NCBI GenBank assembly: GCA_022828225.1
Contig: JAJEJG010000006.1
Coordinates: 151,794-215,793, forward strand
Source of the DNA: Nitrospirales bacterium
GTDB taxonomy: Bacteria > Nitrospirota > Nitrospiria > Nitrospirales > UBA8639
Direction of reading: 5' to 3'
Length of the DNA: 64,000 bases
Position numbers and translations under genes: made by a program. Below the pieces are notes generated by a model, which was given only the letters and a program-made list of their open reading frames with translations, was not told the origin of the DNA and ran no database searches. Positions 51,892 to 60,773 of the stretch are shown here, in pieces (position 1 is the stretch's first letter; each line of letters begins with the position of its first letter).

Positions 51892-53214
51892 CTAATCCGA
51901 CCGGCAACGACTCAAGCCGACGACTTGTTCGACCATACTCACGTTTCTCTCGACCACTCCCTGATTGTCGTCGATGACTTTTCGCACGTTCAATCCCATA
52001 TGAGACACCCAATCCTGATCTTGCATTCCCTTCATCAACGCTTCGGTCAATCCGTGCCCGTTATCGACGCGAATACCTCCCCCTGACTCAACTAACAGAT
52101 CCGCAATTTCCTGGCAGTGATCCGTATATGGGCCAAAACACACCGGCGTTCCCCAAGCCGCCGGTTCCAGGAGATTATGCCCTCCAACAGGCACCAACGT
52201 TCCTCCGACAAACGCCATGTAGGCCAACCCGTACGCATGGGCCAGTTCTCCACGGGTATCAAGGATAATGACCCTCGGTCCCACGGTTTCCCGATCACCC
52301 GTTTCCGGCAGGCGGCTTCGTCGCACTACCGGAAACCCGAACGACCGGATTGTTTCGGCCAGCGCGTCACTTCGTTCAATATGTCGTGGAGCCAACACCA
52401 TGATCGCGTGGGGAAATGCACGGCTCACGGCGCGATAACTTTCCAGAAGAATTTCTTCTTCGACGGGATGCGTGCTCCCCGCGATAAGCAGCCGTTCGTC
52501 CTCCGACAGCCCGAACGTCGAACGGTGAATCGGCGGTCGAGAAACGAACATTCCATTCATCGTCAGATCGAATTTCATATTCCCCGTATGGCGCACCCGG
52601 TCAGGCGGGGCGCCCAACTCCACGAATCGTTGTTGATCCCTGGCTGATTGCAGAAGCCCCAATGAGACCGTCGAGAGCACCTGCCGCATAAACGGCCGGA
52701 CCCACCGGTATCGGACAAAGGAACGGGAAGACAGTCGTCCATTCAGGATCACGGCGGGAATACCCCGACGGGAGAGCGCACGCAACAGGTTCGGCCACAG
52801 CTCCGTTTCGACGACTAGAAACCCGATGGGGTTCAGGGCGTTGATGAAGCGGTTGACGATCCAGGGATAATCCAAAGGCAAGAAACAATGAGTGGCGATG
52901 CCGGCCAATCGTTCTTGCACGGCTTCCCGTCCGGTTTCCGTCACGGTCGAGACGACAATCTTGATCGTGGGATACCGTTGGTGAATCATCGTCACAAACG
53001 GCACCACGGCGGATACTTCTCCTAAAGACACGGCATGAACCCAAAGCACGCGGTCCCGGGCGCCCCACCCCTGCGGGACGACCCATCCGAACCGTTGCAG
53101 CAGACCGGATCGACTCCGTTTCTTGAGCAACAACGCGCAAAGAACAAATGGGAAACCAAGGATCAACAGCGCGTTATACAGACCGTACCACATCTCAGGA
53201 CGCACCCGGATCAT
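51892..53214 (-). CDS. waaA: Kdo transferase (3-deoxy-D-manno-octulosonate transferase)
   Basis: Adds Kdo from CMP-Kdo to lipid IVA. The 440-aa product has an N-terminal membrane anchor (GLYNALLILGFPFVLCALLL), the catalytic-base Glu in VHAVSLGEVSAV, FLPLDYPW, ETELWPNLL, and the GT-B sugar-nucleotide region with VGGTLVPVGGHNLLEPAAWG. Number of Kdo residues added cannot be told. ATG at 53214 overlaps the preceding gene by 20 bp; a second ATG at 53193 is also possible. Confidence 0.92.
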   Translation of the reverse strand: MIRVRPEMWYGLYNALLILGFPFVLCALLLKKRSRSGLLQRFGWVVPQGWGARDRVLWVHAVSLGEVSAVVPFVTMIHQRYPTIKIVVSTVTETGREAVQERLAGIATHCFLPLDYPWIVNRFINALNPIGFLVVETELWPNLLRALSRRGIPAVILNGRLSSRSFVRYRWVRPFMRQVLSTVSLGLLQSARDQQRFVELGAPPDRVRHTGNMKFDLTMNGMFVSRPPIHRSTFGLSEDERLLIAGSTHPVEEEILLESYRAVSRAFPHAIMVLAPRHIERSDALAETIRSFGFPVVRRSRLPETGDRETVGPRVIILDTRGELAHAYGLAYMAFVGGTLVPVGGHNLLEPAAWGTPVCFGPYTDHCQEIADLLVESGGGIRVDNGHGLTEALMKGMQDQDWVSHMGLNVRKVIDDNQGVVERNVSMVEQVVGLSRCRSD

Positions 53215-53856
53215 GACACATCGCTTCCGCTTCTGATGTCATCGAGGAGAGGGTGTTTTCCAACTCCAGACGTATTCGTTCCATGGCCGCGTCGTCGGCA
53301 TCGCGGTCAACCCAAATCGGGCCGCCCCACAAATACACGCCGCGCGAAAACGGATACGGGACTAGAAACCGATCCCAACTGGAAAAGAGTTTTTTTTTGA
53401 ACACGCAAAGGCCAGGGGAATGATAGGGAGGCCCGTGAATTTGGCGAGAGCGACGACGCCCGGCTGTACGCAATGCCTGGGACCTTTGGGACCGTCAGGC
53501 GTGATGACCAGATCAACGCCTTGCCGGCTCAGACGAATGAGTTGACGCAGGGCACTGTGTCCGCCCCTCGTGCTTGATCCGCGGACGGCGCCGAATCCGA
53601 ACCGCTTGATGATGCGATAAATGATTTCCCCGTCACGATGCCGGCTGATCAGAATCTCGGGATGGGGGCCGCGGTAGCCCAACGGAATCATCAACTGTTG
53701 CCCATGCCAGAAAGCCAGGATGATATTGCGACCTTCCCGGTAGAGTTGGTCGACCGGCCCGAATTCATACGACTTCAAAAACATTGACTTGCCGAGAAGC
53801 CGAATGGTTGCCTCGCCGATCAACGACAGAAGATATAATTTCAGCCGATTCATCAT
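53195..53856 (-). CDS. DUF374 lysophospholipid acyltransferase-like protein, frameshifted
   Basis: Family motifs appear in order: FWHGQQLMIP, SRHRDGEIIYRI, VRGSSTRGG, ITPDGPKGPRH and LPIIPLAFACS. In the starting frame translation then stops at 53362 after an A9 run (T9 at 53390-53398 on the plus strand). Continuing in the -1 frame gives KKLFSSWDRFLVPYPFSRGV and a normal C-terminus to 53195. One extra A, or a -1 slip on the run, restores a full protein of about 220 aa (ATG at 53856) or 246 aa (53934). It may be a sequencing error, a real mutation or slippage. A role in lipid A acylation is inferred from its place between msbA and waaA. Confidence 0.75.
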
Positions 53857-53879
53857 CAACGATCGTGGCCTTTCACTGG

Positions 53880-55628
53880 TTACGGCAACGTGGATGCTAC
53901 GGGAACGTCGTGAAATTGCGTTTGGTGCAAGCACGTGTACACCCCGTTGCGACGAAGCAGTTCATGATGGATGCCGGCTTCCACGATGCGTCCTTCATCC
54001 AGCACCACGATGCGGTCCGCATGCTGAACGGTAGACAAGCGGTGCGCAATAACCAGCGTCGTCCGATTCTTCATCAATTCAGCCAAAGCCGCCTGGACTT
54101 TTCGTTCGGACTCGGTATCCAACGCGGAGGTGGCTTCATCGAGAATGAGCAGCGGAGGATTCCGCAATATCGCACGGGCAATGGCCAACCGCTGCCGCTG
54201 TCCGCCGGACAGGGTGACGCCGTTTTCTCCTATCAGCGTATCCAACCCGTCGGGCAACTCCTCAATAAATTCCCACGCGTAGCCCGCCCGGGCCGCCTGG
54301 ACGATTTCTTCCTCGGACGCATCGGGCCGTCCATAGGCAATGTTAGCCCGTACCGATTCATCAAACAAGACCGTCTCTTGGGAAACAATGGCAATCTGCG
54401 CCCGCAGGGACGTCAGCGTCACCTCCTTGAGATCCATGCCGTCGATCAGGATGCGGCCTTCGGACGGATCATAAAACCTCGGGACCAAACTCATCAGGGT
54501 GGATTTACCGCTCCCGCTTTTTCCGACTAACGCAAGCACTTCTCCGAACTCGACGGTCAAGTCAATCTGTTCGATAGCCGGATCATCACTCCCTTCATAA
54601 CGAAAGCTCACGTTTTGAAACTCCAGGGCACGCGAGATGTCCGGCAACGTCGCACGCCCGCTATCGTGAACAAATTCGTGCTCCATATCCAGCATTTCAA
54701 ACACCCGGTTCGCCGCCGCAATCGCCCGCTGAACCAGGACGTTGGCGCTGGCAAGTTTTTTCAACGGGGCATAGGCCAGAAACATGGCCGCCAAAAAGGA
54801 AAAAAATTCACCGGGCTTCATTTGTCCGTCGATGACGGAAAAACCGCCATACCAAATGATAAAGGCAATGCCGCCTATCCCGATCACCTCCAGAAGCGGT
54901 GAGGTCAGTGCAGACAGTTGCCCCGAATTGGTGAACGCTCGCACGTATGCCGCATTGGCCTTGGCAAACCGTTGTTGTTCAACCTGTTCCCCTCCATACG
55001 CTTTGACGAGACGAATTCCGGCAAAAGCCTCTTTCAGCGTCGAGGCCATATCCCCCATTGATTCCTGTCCCCTGACGGCCAATTTTCGCAACCGCCTGCC
55101 GATTTTCACGATGGCATAAATTGAAATGGGCATCACGACAAGCAACGCCGTGGCCAGCCTCCAATTTTGATAGAACGCCACGCCGGTCAATACGACCAAG
55201 GTCAGCCCCTGTTGAAACAAATCTCTAATCACGTTGGGAATGGCATTGGCCATTTCATTCACGTCGTTGATGACCCGTGCCACCAATCGCCCGCTTGAAT
55301 GTTTCCGATGAAACGGCAACGACATGCGAAGAAAGTGACCGAACAATTGCTGCCGGACTTCCGCCACCACGCGATAGCCCACGTAGCTCATCAGATAGGC
55401 TTGACCATACGAAAAGAGCCCCTTCAACGTGGCTGCGCCAAGTATGACCAGGGGCAGGACCAAAAGGAGCAGTTGATCTTTGGCGATGAAAATTTCGTCA
55501 AGAACCGGTTGGACCAACCAGGCATACAATCCGGACATGCCCGCCACGCCGGCCGCGCAGAGACATGCCACGATCAAACGGAACCGGTATTGATGCAGGT
55601 AGGACAAAATTCTGAGAAAAGCCGTCAT
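53880..55628 (-). CDS. msbA: Lipid A export ABC transporter MsbA
   Basis: Half-transporter that flips core-lipid A across the inner membrane. The 582-aa protein has six membrane helices (~10-310) and an ATPase domain with Walker A LVGKSGSGKSTLM, signature LSGGQRQRLAIARA, Walker B LLILDEATSALD and the H-loop IAHRLST. The ATG at 55628 overlaps the lpxB stop in an ATGA, so the two are coupled. Context fixes MsbA rather than a drug exporter. Confidence 0.92.
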   Translation of the reverse strand: MTAFLRILSYLHQYRFRLIVACLCAAGVAGMSGLYAWLVQPVLDEIFIAKDQLLLLVLPLVILGAATLKGLFSYGQAYLMSYVGYRVVAEVRQQLFGHFLRMSLPFHRKHSSGRLVARVINDVNEMANAIPNVIRDLFQQGLTLVVLTGVAFYQNWRLATALLVVMPISIYAIVKIGRRLRKLAVRGQESMGDMASTLKEAFAGIRLVKAYGGEQVEQQRFAKANAAYVRAFTNSGQLSALTSPLLEVIGIGGIAFIIWYGGFSVIDGQMKPGEFFSFLAAMFLAYAPLKKLASANVLVQRAIAAANRVFEMLDMEHEFVHDSGRATLPDISRALEFQNVSFRYEGSDDPAIEQIDLTVEFGEVLALVGKSGSGKSTLMSLVPRFYDPSEGRILIDGMDLKEVTLTSLRAQIAIVSQETVLFDESVRANIAYGRPDASEEEIVQAARAGYAWEFIEELPDGLDTLIGENGVTLSGGQRQRLAIARAILRNPPLLILDEATSALDTESERKVQAALAELMKNRTTLVIAHRLSTVQHADRIVVLDEGRIVEAGIHHELLRRNGVYTCLHQTQFHDVPVASTLP

Positions 55629-56761
55629 GCCTGACACTCGGCCAACACGACCTCGGCCGCTCTCATTGAAGCTCCGGGAGAACCAAGCCTGGTGCGAATG
55701 CCCCCCAACGCTTCCCGCATTTGATCGTACCGGGTTCGATCCTTCAGCAGACGCAGCGCCTCTGCGCTCAGACGTTCAGCCGTCATCTCCGATTGCAAGA
55801 GTTCCGGAACAATGCCGTGCCCGGCGACGAGGTTGACCAAACCCACGTGCTCGACGGTGATGAGCATTCTGGCAAGAAGATAGGTCAACCGGGACACGCG
55901 ATACGTCAGGATCATGGGCGTGCCGACCAAGGCTGCCTGCAAGGTGGCCGTCCCCGAAGCCACCAACAGCAGATCCGCCGCGGCCATGACCTCTTCGGGT
56001 TGATTCGGCACCACGGTCACGGGAAACTTCTTTTCATCGATGACCGCGTTGACCCACTCTCCGGCTACCGTGGGCGCCTGCGCGATGACACAACGAAGAT
56101 CGGGGAACGATTCTCGAATGCGTCCTGCCGCCTCCAGCATGGTCGGCAATAGAGACTCGATCTCGGAACGGCGACTTCCGGGAAGTACTCCCAGAATCAG
56201 GCCTCGAGCCGGAAGCCCCAATGCGTGTCGCACGTGAGCCGTACCGTGAGAGGGTACCACGTCATCGAGTAAGGGATGTCCCACAAAACTGCAGGGCACG
56301 TCGGCTTCACGATACAGGGGTTCTTCGAAGGGTAAAACGACGATCATCCGGTGTACCACTCGCTTGATCAAATTGATCCGCTTGCGACCCCACGCCCAAA
56401 TCTGCGGAGCGATATAATAGATGACGCGATGACCGAGCTTCGCCGCGATCCTGGCCAGCCGCAGATTCATCGATGGATTGTCGACAAACACCACGCCGTC
56501 CAGGGATTCCTTTCGGAAAAACCGCTTCAAGGTCAACAAGTTGGTCAATCCCTTCCAAATCATACCCGGGCCCGGCACCCCGACGACGTCCAGACGATGT
56601 AATCCTTGGACCAGTTCGACGCCTGCGGCGCGCATATGTTGCCCGCCGACCCCGATCAATCTGACGTCGGGCCGAAGTCTCTTTAAGGCCTTTGCCAAAC
56701 TTGCCCCATGAAGATCTCCCGACGCCTCACCGGCGACAATCATGATTGACAGACGAGCCAT
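55625..56761 (-). CDS. lpxB: Lipid-A-disaccharide synthase
   Basis: Joins UDP-diacylglucosamine and lipid X, releasing UDP. The 378-aa protein starts with IMIVAGEASGDLHGASLAKAL, the LpxB signature, and has GVGGQHMRAAG, FVDNPSMNLRLARIA, YYIAPQIWAWGRKRI, FVGHPLLD and GVLPGSRRSEI. It begins 7 bp after the upstream oxidoreductase stop and couples to msbA. Confidence 0.95.
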   Translation of the reverse strand: MARLSIMIVAGEASGDLHGASLAKALKRLRPDVRLIGVGGQHMRAAGVELVQGLHRLDVVGVPGPGMIWKGLTNLLTLKRFFRKESLDGVVFVDNPSMNLRLARIAAKLGHRVIYYIAPQIWAWGRKRINLIKRVVHRMIVVLPFEEPLYREADVPCSFVGHPLLDDVVPSHGTAHVRHALGLPARGLILGVLPGSRRSEIESLLPTMLEAAGRIRESFPDLRCVIAQAPTVAGEWVNAVIDEKKFPVTVVPNQPEEVMAAADLLLVASGTATLQAALVGTPMILTYRVSRLTYLLARMLITVEHVGLVNLVAGHGIVPELLQSEMTAERLSAEALRLLKDRTRYDQMREALGGIRTRLGSPGASMRAAEVVLAECQA

Positions 56762-56768
56762 GCCACCT

Positions 56769-57740
56769 CTACGAGGCTGACGCCTCGACCTTCGAAAGCC
56801 CGCTCAACGGAGACGCAGATCCGCGGATGGAATGCATGATCGTATGAACCAACTCCAAGGCGGCCAGACCTTCTTCGCCGGAAACACCACCCGGAGTCCC
56901 GGACTGGATGGCTTGCACGAAGGCCTCCAATTCGCGTTTCAGCGGTTCTTCATCTCCTGCCTGAATCGATTCTTCCTGTACGTCCGATCCGGCAGTCTCG
57001 CCTTGTCGATACACGAGGCCTCGACGAGAGAGAAAATCGACCGAAAGATAGAGATGCTCCTGAAACAAACGCATTTTACGCAAACGACCGGTCGAAATCC
57101 GGCTGGCCGTCAAGTTGACCACGCACCCGTTGGCACATTCGAGCCGGGCATGCGCAAAATCGACCTGCGAAGACAGCACCGGGACGCCCACGGCCTCCAC
57201 TTTCTTGATACGACCCAAGCCAAAAGACAAGATCAGGTCAACGTCATGAATCATGAGATCCCGTACCACGTCCACGTCCGTTCCCCGTGGTTGAAAGGGG
57301 GCAAGCCGGTGACATTCAATGTACTTGGGATTGGAGAGACGATCCCGGATCAGGTCCCCGACGGGATTGAACCGCTCAACGTGCCCCACGTGTAGCACCA
57401 ACCCTTTGCGCTCCGCCTGATCGACCATCCGCCGTCCCTCTTCCGGAGTGGCGGCTATGGGCTTTTCGACCAGGACGTGCACACCTGCGGCAAGACACTC
57501 CGACACGACCTCCGCGTGCTGCAAAGTCGGCACGGCGACACTCACCGCGTCGACCTGACCCAGCAAAGCTCGATGATCTGCGAATTGCGCCACGCCAAGA
57601 CGATTGCCGATTTCGCCCCGCCGAACCTGATCAACGTCAACCACGCCCACCAACCGGGTTTGGGGCAATTCCGAATAGATCCGGGCATGGTGTTGCCCGA
57701 GATGGCCTACGCCGATGACGCCGACGTTCATGAGTTCCAT
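56769..57740 (-). CDS. Gfo/Idh/MocA oxidoreductase in lipid A operon (GnnA candidate)
   Basis: A 323-aa NAD(P)-dependent sugar oxidoreductase. The Rossmann motif VGVIGVGHLGQHHARIY is at the N-terminus, VLVEKPIAATPEE carries the catalytic-site Lys-Pro, and HDVDLILSFG has the conserved Asp/His. Placement between lpxI and lpxB suggests action on UDP-GlcNAc. GnnA, which oxidises UDP-GlcNAc at C3 so that an amide-linked lipid A can be made, belongs to this family. No GnnB aminotransferase is adjacent, so this stays a hypothesis. ATG at 57740 follows GGAAG. Confidence 0.82.
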   Translation of the reverse strand: MELMNVGVIGVGHLGQHHARIYSELPQTRLVGVVDVDQVRRGEIGNRLGVAQFADHRALLGQVDAVSVAVPTLQHAEVVSECLAAGVHVLVEKPIAATPEEGRRMVDQAERKGLVLHVGHVERFNPVGDLIRDRLSNPKYIECHRLAPFQPRGTDVDVVRDLMIHDVDLILSFGLGRIKKVEAVGVPVLSSQVDFAHARLECANGCVVNLTASRISTGRLRKMRLFQEHLYLSVDFLSRRGLVYRQGETAGSDVQEESIQAGDEEPLKRELEAFVQAIQSGTPGGVSGEEGLAALELVHTIMHSIRGSASPLSGLSKVEASAS

Positions 57741-57780
57741 ATCTCGACTTCCCATGAAAACAGCCAAGAACACCAGAACT

Positions 57781-57877
57781 GTCATTCCTGCGGAAGCAGG
57801 AATCCAGCGTCTTTATCCCCGCAAACGAAGGAAAAAACAAAGACACTGGATTCCCGATTACTAATGTCGGGAATGAC
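57781..57877. repeat. Intergenic repeat family B, copy 2, inside the lipid A operon
   Basis: GTCATTCC (57781-57788) and GGAATGAC (57870-57877) ends, with CCTGCGGAAGCAGG and CCCGATTACTAATGTCGGG hairpins. It lies between the lpxI stop and the oxidoreductase start and is about 25 bp shorter than copy 1. Confidence 0.75.
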
Positions 57878-57887
57878 AGGTAGAACG

Positions 57888-58754
57888 CTATCCCAAGATG
57901 CCAATAATGGCGATGCCGGACTGATGAGCTTTTTCCAGCATCTCTTCCCGATCGAGCATGATGGTCTTGTGGGCCTCCAAGGCCAATACCGACGCTTTCG
58001 CTTCAACCATCACGTCGATGGTTTGAGGACCGACCGCGGGCAAGTCAAACCGTAAATCCTGCTGCGGTTTGCAACACTTGACGACCACGGCGCCGTTCCG
58101 AGCCAATCGCCCCCCCCGCCGGATAGTCTCATCCGTGCCTTCGACCGCTTCAACCGCGACAATCACCCGGTCCTTGACGACCACGCATTGGCCGACGTCC
58201 ATCCGGCCGACCTCTTTCGCGATACTCCATCCGTAGGACACGTCCGCCCGTTCCTTCCCGGACGGTTCCCGCCGGGTCAACGTCCCTTCCGGAACGACAA
58301 GATCGGACAGCCCGAACGTGGACTCTCGAATCGTAATCCCTTCGTCTTCCAGATCGTCGGCAATGGCCCTGAGAATATGATCATCCTTCCATGATTTCAG
58401 TTTGGCAAAAAACGCCATGGCTCGGAAATCGGGACGAACGCCGGAAAAGAGATGCGTTTTTTTCATCCCTCCCAGCATCACGGCCTGCTCGACGCCGTCA
58501 CGCTTGAGGGCCTGAATGACTTTTCCAAACTGCCCGACGCGAACCCAATGCAGCCGGTCAACCACCTGCTCCAACTCGGGAGCCGTTTCACCGTGATGCG
58601 CCACGGCCGAGACTCGAAACCCGAGCTTTCTTGCGTTTTCAGCAAAGATGATGGGGAACCGGCCATTGCCCGCTATCAGACCAATCCAGCCACCGGTGGG
58701 AGGAAGGGGCAGGGCCGACGAGGACAATTCTCGTGTCACCGCGTCCGGGACCAC
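57888..58754 (-). CDS. lpxI: UDP-2,3-diacylglucosamine pyrophosphatase LpxI
   Basis: Hydrolyses UDP-diacylglucosamine to lipid X, the reaction done by LpxH in many Proteobacteria. The 288-aa product matches the LpxI (formerly DUF1009) family: IGLIAGNGRFPIIFAENA at the start, AVMLGGMKKTHLF, DDHILRAIADDLEDEGI and the C-terminal RFDLPAVGPQTIDVMVEAKA. The GTG start at 58754 abuts the lpxA stop (TAGGTG), so translation is coupled. Confidence 0.92.
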   Translation of the reverse strand: MVPDAVTRELSSSALPLPPTGGWIGLIAGNGRFPIIFAENARKLGFRVSAVAHHGETAPELEQVVDRLHWVRVGQFGKVIQALKRDGVEQAVMLGGMKKTHLFSGVRPDFRAMAFFAKLKSWKDDHILRAIADDLEDEGITIRESTFGLSDLVVPEGTLTRREPSGKERADVSYGWSIAKEVGRMDVGQCVVVKDRVIVAVEAVEGTDETIRRGGRLARNGAVVVKCCKPQQDLRFDLPAVGPQTIDVMVEAKASVLALEAHKTIMLDREEMLEKAHQSGIAIIGILG

Positions 58755-59576
58755 CTAAAAGTCTTCCTGCTCGCCTTGACCTTTTCGCGCGGAACGACAC
58801 ATCCCGCGAGTCGAGGTTTCCAAAAACGTCAGCAGGACCAGGACGTCGGGACTGTCCTGGAATTGATGGCGGGCCAGCTTGATGGCGTCGGCCATACGTT
58901 GGTTTTTTCGAAACAGCAGGCTGTAGGCTTGTTTCAACACGCGGATGCGCGGGGCGGAAAATCCTCCCCGGCGAAGCCCGATGGCATTGATCCCATAGAG
59001 CTCGGCCCGGTTGCCGACGGCACGCATGAACGGCGGCACGTCCCGGGCAACGGCGGAACACCCGCCGATCATGGCATAATCGCCGATCCGTGCGTATTGA
59101 TGAACGCCGACCAACCCGCCGATCACCGCGTAATTCCCCACCGAAATATGTCCGGCAAGCGTCGCGGCATTGGCCATGACGACGTTATCGCCGATGTGAC
59201 AATCGTGCGCCACGTGCACGTAGGCCATTAAAAAATTATGCCGGCCGAGCGTCGTGACGCCCCCGCCGAATGCCGTCCCGCGGTTCACCGTGACGTACTC
59301 CCGTAAGATATTTTCGTCGCCGATACACACGCGAGTCGGCTCATCATGATACTGAAGATGCTGGGGGGGAGCCCCGATCGACACGTAGGGAAAGATTTTA
59401 CATCTCTGGCCGATTTCCGTATGACCTTCCAGGCTCACGTGTGAGCAGAGTTCCGTCCCGCGACCGATTTTCACGTGCTCGCCAATCACGCAAAAAGGGC
59501 CCACGATCACGTCCTCATCGAGTTCGGATTTCGGATGCACGATCGCCGTCGGATGAATGGACCTACTCGACATCAT
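58755..59576 (-). CDS. lpxA: UDP-N-acetylglucosamine acyltransferase
   Basis: First step of lipid A synthesis. A left-handed beta-helix of hexapeptide repeats fills residues ~8-190 (IHPTAIVHP, VIVGPFCVIG, and on). The catalytic histidine is His124 in HVAHDC, and the C-terminal helical part (RVLKQAYSLLFRKNQ) is LpxA-specific. ATG at 59576 (GAGGATC before it) overlaps the fabZ end by 14 bp. Whether it uses UDP-GlcNAc or the 3-amino analogue bears on the neighbouring oxidoreductase. Confidence 0.94.
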   Translation of the reverse strand: MMSSRSIHPTAIVHPKSELDEDVIVGPFCVIGEHVKIGRGTELCSHVSLEGHTEIGQRCKIFPYVSIGAPPQHLQYHDEPTRVCIGDENILREYVTVNRGTAFGGGVTTLGRHNFLMAYVHVAHDCHIGDNVVMANAATLAGHISVGNYAVIGGLVGVHQYARIGDYAMIGGCSAVARDVPPFMRAVGNRAELYGINAIGLRRGGFSAPRIRVLKQAYSLLFRKNQRMADAIKLARHQFQDSPDVLVLLTFLETSTRGMCRSARKGQGEQEDF

Positions 59577-60084
59577 GATCCTCACTGTTTGATTGCCCTG
59601 TTTCGGCATCTGTGGAGTCGGCCTGTTCCGACTGAAGCATCGCCGTGGATTCAGCCTCACAGACCAGATCCGATCCGACAAAGGCCCTTCCCTGCATCTT
59701 CCAGAACGGTGGCCGGCGTTTAATCACTTCGACTTCCAACCGTATCTGATCGCCGGGAATCACGGGTTTGCGGAACTTGGCCTTATCGATTCCCGTGAGA
59801 TACACGATCGGGGATTTCTCAGCCGACGACGATCGAATGGCCAGCACGCCTCCCAATTGGGCAAGCGCTTCGACGATTAACACACCGGGAAAGACCGGAC
59901 GGCCAGGAAAATGGCCCTGGAAGTACGGATCGTTGACCGTGACGTTCTTCAATCCGACTGCCCGTCGACCGGGATCAAACTCCACGACCCGGTCCACAAG
60001 CAAAAACGGGTAACGATGCGGAAGGACGGCTTGCACGTCAATGGCATCCATGACGATGTCCGGTTCGGTTGTCTGCTCGCTCAT
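59563..60084 (-). CDS. fabZ: 3-hydroxyacyl-ACP dehydratase FabZ
   Basis: Dehydrates 3-hydroxyacyl-ACP in fatty-acid elongation and competes with LpxA for hydroxyacyl-ACP. The hot-dog fold protein (173 aa) has LPHRYPFLLVDRV, catalytic His58 in GHFPGRPVFPGVLIVEA and Glu72. A longer acidic Ser/Asp/Glu tail (~25 residues) exceeds the usual ~145-aa length. Coupled to lpxA. Confidence 0.94.
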   Translation of the reverse strand: MSEQTTEPDIVMDAIDVQAVLPHRYPFLLVDRVVEFDPGRRAVGLKNVTVNDPYFQGHFPGRPVFPGVLIVEALAQLGGVLAIRSSSAEKSPIVYLTGIDKAKFRKPVIPGDQIRLEVEVIKRRPPFWKMQGRAFVGSDLVCEAESTAMLQSEQADSTDAETGQSNSEDHDVE

Positions 60085-60157
60085 GATTCCTGCATACCCT
60101 CAGACCCGGAGGGCCTGTCGCCCGGCGTCACCGGCATACTGCGCGCGATCTTGTTCC

Positions 60158-60763
60158 TCAACGTAACGTGGTCTGGTCCAAAATCTCCAACACGGTGGAC
60201 GAAAAGTCCATGCTCTCGTCATAGTACCGCGTCGACGTATTCTTTCCCTTTTCCACGACAAGGCCCAATCCTCGTTGTTGAGCAATTTGTTTGACCACCA
60301 AATCGACCTGTTCACGGAATTCATCCAGCAACTCCGCCTGCTTGGACTGAAACTCTCGTGACATATTACCGGCTTTTTGCTGATAGTCCAACATACGTTG
60401 GCGCAATTGCTCTTCCTTTTGTTGCTTGGCCGAAGGACTTAAGACGCTGCCCTGACGCAACAATTCATTTTCCAGATTCCGTAGTTCCTGCTGTTCCAGT
60501 TCAAGCAACGCCTGCCGATCCTTCATAAATTGGCTGAGCGTATCATTGACCTGGAGGCCGAGCTTCGACTCTTTCAATAGCCATTGCGTATCCACCACGC
60601 CGATCGCGATGCCGGAACCTCCCGATCGCTCCGTGACGGAAATCGTAGCAGGTTCAGAAGCAGGCGTCGCGCAACCGGCGGCCACCGACGACAGAATGGT
60701 CAGGCCCGCCCACAGCACGACTCCCGGGAATGACAACGTATTCGAACCGCTCGCGTTCCGCAT
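60158..60763 (-). CDS. OmpH/Skp-family chaperone, likely lipoprotein
   Basis: A 201-aa protein with an OmpH-like core: IGVVDTQWLLKES, long coiled coils (QFMKDRQALLELEQQELRNL, KEEQLRQRMLDYQQKAGNM) and the C-terminal IAQQRGLGLVVEKG. Skp escorts outer-membrane proteins to BamA, the gene just upstream. The signal peptide ends VAAGC with Cys31, which fits a lipobox, whereas classical Skp is soluble. ATG at 60763 lies 11 bp after the bamA stop. Confidence 0.82.
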   Translation of the reverse strand: MRNASGSNTLSFPGVVLWAGLTILSSVAAGCATPASEPATISVTERSGGSGIAIGVVDTQWLLKESKLGLQVNDTLSQFMKDRQALLELEQQELRNLENELLRQGSVLSPSAKQQKEEQLRQRMLDYQQKAGNMSREFQSKQAELLDEFREQVDLVVKQIAQQRGLGLVVEKGKNTSTRYYDESMDFSSTVLEILDQTTLR

Positions 60764-60773
60764 GCTTTGCACT

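Noticed and set aside
53195..53473. Separate small gene downstream of the DUF374 frame
   Set aside because: Its sequence (SSWDRFLVPYPFSRGV) is the missing C-terminal part of the acyltransferase, so it is the same gene after a frameshift.
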